DNA of 64,000 nucleotides. It comes from Candidatus Bilamarchaeum dharawalense (GTDB lineage Archaea > Micrarchaeota > Micrarchaeia > Anstonellales > Bilamarchaeaceae). The position numbers and the translations under genes were made by a program. Positions 59,388 through 64,000 of the stretch are shown here, piece after piece (within the stretch, counting starts at the first letter, position 1; the number at the start of each line of letters is the position of its first letter). The stretch lies in NCBI GenBank assembly GCA_902386555.1, contig CABMJJ010000009.1:151680-215679 (forward strand), in the 5' to 3' direction. The notes below the pieces were generated by a model, which saw nothing but the letters and a program-made list of their open reading frames with translations, made no database searches and had not been told where the DNA came from.

Positions 59388-61075
59388 TCTAACACCTTTT
59401 TTATTTCGTTAATGTTACTGATCTGAAAGTCACCTGAGAGTCCAGGAGTTACTGAAGCAAATTTCATTTTTGCTGCCCTGGCAGCAAGCTTGTCATTGAT
59501 GGTATCTCCCACATAGAGAACAGATTTGCAATTCATTCTACCCCTGGCCAGACGCAAAGGATCGGGGTTTGGTTTTTCCACTGGGCAGTCTTCCAGAGCC
59601 ACGATATTGCTCGGGTCAAATATTCCGAACAAAAATTTATTCAAGACATGGAGAGCTTCAGCACGTGGACGACTGGTGACAATTCCCAATTTGTAACCAG
59701 ACGAAAGCAATTTTTTGAGAGTTTTAGATTGGACTAGAGGAACTTCAAGGTCACGAAGTTTTTTGAGATAGATTTCTTGAAAATAGCCTTTAACTTTTTG
59801 ATAGTCTGGACTGGAACGATCAATGGATTTCAGATCAGTTAGATTGTAAATAAGCGCATAGGAAACATCCCAATCATTATTGGAATTTGGTTTTTGTTTG
59901 ATTTTTCCTATTTCCCTAGCACTAACCAGTCTTCCACTCATCCGGGTTACGGTCTGTTTAATTGCTTCACGGTAGGATTGGGAAACGTTGATTAGTACTC
60001 CATCAATGTCAAAGAGTATGCCATCAAATTTAGATTCCAGACCAAGACAATTTTTTAGAGAATCTAGAAAGAGTTTATTTTCTGTTTTTGTTCCAACACT
60101 AACGCGCAGAAAGTTCCCAAGCATTTCATATTTACTGACATCACGAACCAGAATTCCTTTTTCCATTAGTTTTTCAAATATCAATTTTGGATTTTCAACC
60201 TGAAATGTGATAAAATTACAGTCAGATGGCAAAACGAGAACGTATTTTTTCATTTCAGAAATAAGCAAATCACGATTGTCTTTGATTTGTTTGATATTTG
60301 AGCTGATACAGCCATCATTTTCAAGGACAGTTTCACCTATGAGTTGGGATAAAACTCCAACATTCCATGGCAGTTTAACACGATTAAGGCGATCGATCAC
60401 TCTGGAATTTGAGATGGCATAGCCAAGGCGAACAGCTGCACAGGAATATGCTTTGGAAAAAGTTCTCAGAATTATAACGTTGTCATATTTTAGGAAATCG
60501 AGGCAATTATCATTGGCAAATTCTGCATAGGCTTCGTCAATGCAAACCAGACCGGTCGTATTTTTTATCACTTTTTCAATGATAGCTTTATCGAATGAAT
60601 TTGAGGTTGGGTTGTTTGGCCTGCAGATAAAAACTATTTTTGCATCTTTAGATTCGTTTACAAAATCTTCACTGAGTTCAAAATTTTCATCAAGTTTCAC
60701 TGGTCGATCCACAGCACCAGAAATTTTAGAACATATTTCATACATGGCAAAACTTGGAATCGGTCGAACTAATTTATCTCCTCTATTCAGAAAGGTAAGC
60801 ACGATATAGTAGAGAATCTCGTCAATTCCAACACCAACCAGTATTTGATCAGATGAAACATTGAATTTTTTTCCTAGAAGTTCCCTTAGTTTCTTTGATG
60901 AACCTTCGTTGTAGCGATTTAGAGGTATTTTTCCAATGCTGGTCTGAATTTTTTTTATTAGCTCTGGTGGAAGTGAGAATGGTGATTCGTTCTGGTTAAG
61001 TTTTATTTTTGTATCAATTATTCTGGGCGATAGGTATGGAGACAACTCCTCAATTTCTTTTTTTGCTTTTATCAT
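59384..61075 (-). CDS. hisC: Histidinol-phosphate aminotransferase fused to HAD-family phosphatase
   Basis: 563 residues. Residues 1-348 are a PLP aminotransferase of the HisC type: KLNQNESPF, CRPNNPTS, ILRTFSKAYSCAAVRLGYA (with the PLP lysine). Residues from about 352 are a HAD domain: FDGILFDIDGVLINVS (nucleophile Asp and D+2), IVTSRPRAE, KPNPDPLRLA and VGDTINDKLAA. The HAD part probably supplies the histidinol-phosphate phosphatase missing from the rest of the operon. That role is inferred from fusion and context. Confidence 0.92.
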   Translation of the reverse strand: MIKAKKEIEELSPYLSPRIIDTKIKLNQNESPFSLPPELIKKIQTSIGKIPLNRYNEGSSKKLRELLGKKFNVSSDQILVGVGIDEILYYIVLTFLNRGDKLVRPIPSFAMYEICSKISGAVDRPVKLDENFELSEDFVNESKDAKIVFICRPNNPTSNSFDKAIIEKVIKNTTGLVCIDEAYAEFANDNCLDFLKYDNVIILRTFSKAYSCAAVRLGYAISNSRVIDRLNRVKLPWNVGVLSQLIGETVLENDGCISSNIKQIKDNRDLLISEMKKYVLVLPSDCNFITFQVENPKLIFEKLMEKGILVRDVSKYEMLGNFLRVSVGTKTENKLFLDSLKNCLGLESKFDGILFDIDGVLINVSQSYREAIKQTVTRMSGRLVSAREIGKIKQKPNSNNDWDVSYALIYNLTDLKSIDRSSPDYQKVKGYFQEIYLKKLRDLEVPLVQSKTLKKLLSSGYKLGIVTSRPRAEALHVLNKFLFGIFDPSNIVALEDCPVEKPNPDPLRLARGRMNCKSVLYVGDTINDKLAARAAKMKFASVTPGLSGDFQISNINEIKKVLE

Positions 61076-61079
61076 GATT

Positions 61080-62396
61080 TCACCTTTTCCTCAGTTTTGC
61101 TGCATTGGAGTGGGCTTCCAGGGATTCCAGATCAGCAAATTTTGTTGTAAAGTCAGAAAGATTGCTTTGAGCTTGATCACTAAGTTCTTCGACGTATTGC
61201 CAGATAAAAAAATCCTTGGCTGAAAGACCTGATGAAAACCTTGCGGTTCTGTTGGTCGGTAGTATGTGATTTCCACCGGTCATTCCATAATCTGCGAATG
61301 CCTCGCAGGTGTTGATGAATATGGCGCCGGCTTTCGGGTTGCAACTAAGAATGGAATCGCAGAGACTTTTCTTGCAGTAAATCTCAAGGTGTTCTGGAAC
61401 AAACTGATTGGCCATGGCAACCCCCTGGGAAATAGGATCATCAATGACGAAGATGCCACCGCAGGTTTCAAGTGCTTGTTTTATCTCCTTTTTCCGTTTC
61501 ATTTTAGATAACTGAAAATCGATTTCATTCTGCACAGCAATTGCCAGTTCTTTTGAATCGGTTAACAGGACAGAGGAGGAATTAATTCCGTGTTCTGCCT
61601 GGGCAAGTAGATCAGCAGCGATATATGCTGGATTGGCACTGCCATCAGCAATAATAAGAACTTCGCTGGGCCCTGCTATCATGTCTATTCCAATTTTCCC
61701 GGATTGTGAAAGCTGACTTTTTGCCTCGGTAACAAAAGAATTGCCGGGTCCACATATTTTATCAACTGCCTTGAATGGGGAAATGCCATTGGCCATGAAC
61801 CAAATGGCTGCCACTCCACCAAGCCAAAATGCATCTTTGATGCCAAGCTTGAGCATAAGATAGGCAATTGCCGGTGACAAACCATCGGATCGCGGGGGAG
61901 TGCACAGGATAATATCTTTAACTCCAGCGGCTTTGGCACTTACCGCAGCCATGAGTAGAGAGGAGGGTAGCGGAGCAAGACCACCTGGAACATAGATACC
62001 GACTCGATCAATTGGTTTTGGAATGAATTTGGTCACACCGAATTTTGACTGGATGGAAATGGGAGTAATGAACTGGGCAATTTTTTCTTGAAGTGTTTTG
62101 GTCTGAGCATAGGCAAAATCAATTGCCCGTATCTGCTGTTTTGTTAATTCGGAAGCTTGTTTTTCGATTTCTTCTTTTGGAATTTTTATATTTTCCATGT
62201 TGAGACGGAATTTATCAAATTTAAGTGAATAGTCTGCCAATGCAGAAAATTGCCTTTGGTCCATATCTGCAAGTAAAAGTTTGACAGAATCAGAAACAGA
62301 AGCAGAGGATCTATTTTTCAATTTAGAAATTTCATTATCATTAGAACGTCTGACTAACCAGCATGTGAAGTAAATCCCTTTCCAATTCCACCTCAT
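61080..62396 (-). CDS. hisD: Histidinol dehydrogenase
   Basis: A protein of about 438 residues for the last two oxidation steps to histidine. It has VPGGLAPLPSSLLMAA, the GPGNSFVTEAK region, DMIAGPSEVLIIAD, AQAEHG, and MTGGNHILPTNRTARFSSGLS (written in part) with the catalytic histidine. The only upstream ATG is 62396, but its first 16 residues (RWNWKGIYFTCWLV) look unlike protein, whereas an overlapping frame reads ELERDLLHMLVSQTF and has a better ribosome site, so a frameshift or wrong start near 62350 is possible. Confidence 0.92.
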   Translation of the reverse strand: MRWNWKGIYFTCWLVRRSNDNEISKLKNRSSASVSDSVKLLLADMDQRQFSALADYSLKFDKFRLNMENIKIPKEEIEKQASELTKQQIRAIDFAYAQTKTLQEKIAQFITPISIQSKFGVTKFIPKPIDRVGIYVPGGLAPLPSSLLMAAVSAKAAGVKDIILCTPPRSDGLSPAIAYLMLKLGIKDAFWLGGVAAIWFMANGISPFKAVDKICGPGNSFVTEAKSQLSQSGKIGIDMIAGPSEVLIIADGSANPAYIAADLLAQAEHGINSSSVLLTDSKELAIAVQNEIDFQLSKMKRKKEIKQALETCGGIFVIDDPISQGVAMANQFVPEHLEIYCKKSLCDSILSCNPKAGAIFINTCEAFADYGMTGGNHILPTNRTARFSSGLSAKDFFIWQYVEELSDQAQSNLSDFTTKFADLESLEAHSNAAKLRKR

Positions 62397-62429
62397 TCAC
62401 CATTTCATTCACCTTTTCATCAATTAAAG

Positions 62430-62496
62430 ATTCCCACAAAATTCCCACTTGATTCCTGTGGCAAACAATTTATAAAGGTTTGTTTTCTGTGGTAAA
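62430..62496 (-). promoter_or_regulatory. Repeat-rich promoter/operator region of the histidine operon
   Basis: On the gene strand a TTTATAAATT box lies at 62477-62468. It is flanked by inverted CAAAC (62462-62466) and GTTTG (62478-62482) and by direct repeats CTGTGGCAAA (62456-62465) and CTGTGGTAAA (62487-62496). Three ATTCC units follow with an exact 11-bp period (starting 62430, 62441, 62452). This density of repeats around a TATA box indicates binding sites for one or more regulators. Confidence 0.6.
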
Positions 62497-62505
62497 AGAT
62501 GTAAG

Positions 62506-62895
62506 TTAAAGTTTTTTTATAGATACGACAGTGGCTCCCTTGGACAGGAGTTTTTTCCTCAATTTGACAACATCGTATTTTTCCTTGAAGGCCCCGATGA
62601 CACGCCAGACCGCACCCTTGGTCCTCAATACGGAATGAGATTCGGTAACAATCAGGTCAAAACTATTCTCGTAAAGCACAGTGGCCAACCAGGCCAAAGT
62701 TCCTGGTTTGTCATTCATGGTTATGGTTATTTGAAAAAGATTTTTCTCGGAATATTGACTTAGGATCAGGGCATTGTTGGCATCATCCAGTGAAACAAAA
62801 ACAGGATCATTTTCTCTAAGTCCGATGGCTTCGCGAAACGATTTGGGGATAAGTGCCCGACCTTTTGAATCAAGGTTTGTTTTTTCAATCTTCAT
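62506..62895 (-). CDS. AbrB-ACT domain protein (1)
   Basis: 129 residues. An N-terminal SpoVT/AbrB-like swapped-hairpin DNA-binding domain (NLDSKGRALIPKSFREAIGLRENDPV) is followed by an ACT-type ligand domain (ITITMNDKPGTLAWLATVLYENSFDLI). ACT domains commonly bind amino acids. It is close in sequence to the next gene and sits 110 bp before hisD on the same strand, so a histidine-responsive regulator is the natural guess. Confidence 0.8.
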   Translation of the reverse strand: MKIEKTNLDSKGRALIPKSFREAIGLRENDPVFVSLDDANNALILSQYSEKNLFQITITMNDKPGTLAWLATVLYENSFDLIVTESHSVLRTKGAVWRVIGAFKEKYDVVKLRKKLLSKGATVVSIKKL

Positions 62896-62907
62896 ATTTA
62901 ACCCTCT

Positions 62908-63297
62908 TTAGAGATGGATGATGGTAACCGAAGTGGCACCATTTTTCAAAAGATCTTTTTTTAAGTCAGCAGTGGTTGGTTTACCTTTAAAAGTACCAAT
63001 TACCCGCCACCAGGCACCCTTGGTACGAACAATGGAATGGGCTTCAGTAAAAACAAGATCGAAGTGGTGTTCATATAAAACCGTGGCCAACCAGGCTAGA
63101 GTTCCGGGTTTGTCATTCATGGTGATTAGCATCTCATACAAATCCGTAGCGTCAAACTGACTGACCCTAAGCGATTTGTTTTGTTCATCGAGTAAAAGAA
63201 AAACAAAATCATTAACTTTGAGATTTAATGATTCCAAATAGTCGTGTGGAATTTGCAATCTTCCATTCGGACCTATTCTGGTTTTTACTATTTTCAT
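62908..63297 (-). CDS. AbrB-ACT domain protein (2)
   Basis: 129 residues, a tandem paralog of the gene at 62506: GPNGRLQIPHDYLESLNLKVNDFV (AbrB-like) and MLITMNDKPGTLAWLATVLYEHHFDLV (ACT). It is nearly identical in the ACT core and more divergent in the DNA-binding half, so the two may form heteromers or bind different sites. A TTTAAAC box at 63318-63328 gives a leaderless start. The 12 bp between the two genes carry a GAGGG ribosome site for copy 1. Confidence 0.8.
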   Translation of the reverse strand: MKIVKTRIGPNGRLQIPHDYLESLNLKVNDFVFLLLDEQNKSLRVSQFDATDLYEMLITMNDKPGTLAWLATVLYEHHFDLVFTEAHSIVRTKGAWWRVIGTFKGKPTTADLKKDLLKNGATSVTIIHL

Positions 63298-63327
63298 AGA
63301 TATTTATCTCAATCCTAGTTTAAATTT

Positions 63328-64000
63328 TTATGTTACCTGGATTTTCTTTAATTTGATTAGTTCGAATAAAGCTGCATAGATAAGCATGGAAAAACCAACA
63401 AGCATAAGTGGGATCAGCAGACTACCTGTAATCAGATACAGAATAAGTGAGAATACACTCCCCACGCTCCTGCCAAGATTAAGCATTATTTCCCGCGAGT
63501 ACATTATTTCTGGCGGGCATTTTTTGAAATCAAGCATGAGTGCCAGGGGAAATGGAAAAAAGACAACACGGAAAAAGTTCACAAGAGAAACTGCAATGAA
63601 CCACCAAACAAGATCATTTACCGATGCGGCAAAGATGGTGGATAGGGCTACACCAATGGCAGAGATGATGATGAATTCTCTTCTTTGTTTTGACTTGTCA
63701 GATATTTTTGACAGGATAAAAGAGGATGCAATGGAAAGAATTGCCGCAAGTGAAATGAACAAACCAAAGTCAGCGGGCTTTGGAAAGTATTGTATTGAAA
63801 TTATGGTTATTAGAAATACCGGTGCAACTTGATAGAACCCTTCTAAAAAGATGAGAGTTCTGAACCCGGATAAAAGATTTAGGCTTTCACCAAGATGAAG
63901 TGAAACTTTTTTATGGGGAGCGAGTTTCCAAGCAACAATGGCGGCAATTGTAAGTAGAATTGCAGTACCAAGGAAAACATAGTTAAAACCGAATTGCTGT
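63328..64000 (-). CDS. MFS-type membrane transporter, N-terminus cut by window edge
   Basis: The frame is open from 63999 (right edge) to a stop at 63328, giving the last 224 residues. At least six hydrophobic helices are visible, with the loop ILSKISDKSKQRREF typical of the middle loops of major facilitator proteins (G/S-x-x-x-D-K-x-x-R-R). Transport substrate unknown. The first part of the protein lies beyond the window. The promoter of the AbrB-ACT pair overlaps its end. Confidence 0.75.
   Translation of the reverse strand, partial: QQFGFNYVFLGTAILLTIAAIVAWKLAPHKKVSLHLGESLNLLSGFRTLIFLEGFYQVAPVFLITIISIQYFPKPADFGLFISLAAILSIASSFILSKISDKSKQRREFIIISAIGVALSTIFAASVNDLVWWFIAVSLVNFFRVVFFPFPLALMLDFKKCPPEIMYSREIMLNLGRSVGSVFSLILYLITGSLLIPLMLVGFSMLIYAALFELIKLKKIQVT

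Noticed and set aside
62350-62400. Histidine-rich leader peptide of a bacterial-type his attenuator
   Set aside because: The short frame contains only one histidine codon and no terminator hairpin follows.

Overview
The window is a gene-dense stretch (64 kb, few gaps over 200 bp) of an archaeal chromosome. The evidence is the gene content: archaeal-type RFC small subunit, Nop5, TrmB regulator, archaeal-type PEP carboxylase, ribosomal protein L10e, archaeal-style ValRS and IleRS, a class III signal peptide pilin-like protein, several single-domain KaiC-like ATPases, tRNA genes with introns and no encoded CCA. Many genes have a TATA-like box 24-30 bp before the start codon and no ribosome binding site, so leaderless mRNAs look common. 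Small genes, many short surface proteins and modest synthetase sizes would fit a DPANN-like or deep euryarchaeal lineage, but the window alone does not fix the phylum.

Layout. 1-17 kb: a partial TPR-AAA ATPase, enolase, a tRNA-thiolation block (an overlooked ubiquitin-like sulfur carrier with a terminal Gly-Gly, then TtuA/Ncs6, then a metallo-beta-lactamase-fold protein), two unknown proteins, valS, a pilin-like protein, ileS, and an odd tandem asparaginase-fold protein. 16-25 kb: a KaiC-like gene and rfcS sharing one TATA box, three surface proteins with two related flanking members, aspartate ammonia-lyase, malic enzyme and PEP carboxylase. 25-36 kb: membrane and unknown proteins, an MsrB-MsrA fusion, a winged-helix coiled-coil protein, a helix-turn-helix gene readable only through a -1 frameshift, a PEP mobile-domain protein with an HD protein divergent from a TrmB regulator, proB, L10e, and pdxT/pdxS with two unrelated genes between them. 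36-40 kb: a complete AmmeMemoRadiSam set (radical SAM, Memo, AMMECR1) interleaved with small membrane proteins.

40-43.2 kb is the most unusual part. tRNA-Ser(CGA) appears to have two introns. tRNA-Gly(TCC) is followed at once by a three-hairpin element. tRNA-Thr(CGT) is spread over 290 bp by an 80-nt insertion in the D-loop and a 138-nt insertion after the anticodon. All share hairpins with a T-run/A-run apex, and the Gly and D-loop elements share an 11-nt core. A rare archaeal GGDEF protein with an intact I-site sits between them.

43-53 kb is signalling and repeat-protein territory: UbiA-family enzyme, V4R-like sensor, three KaiC-like ATPases, a lipoprotein, a HEAT-like repeat protein, tRNA-Pro, GNAT, phosphoesterase and Nop5, whose leader is a 68-bp tandem duplication with covarying hairpins. 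53.5-62.4 kb is a compact histidine operon (hisD, hisC fused to a HAD phosphatase, hisB, hisG, hisH, hisA, hisF, hisIE, then hisS and a HisA-like fragment). Just upstream sit two tandem AbrB-ACT proteins and a repeat-rich promoter, which together suggest an undescribed histidine-responsive regulator. The window ends in a partial MFS-type transporter.
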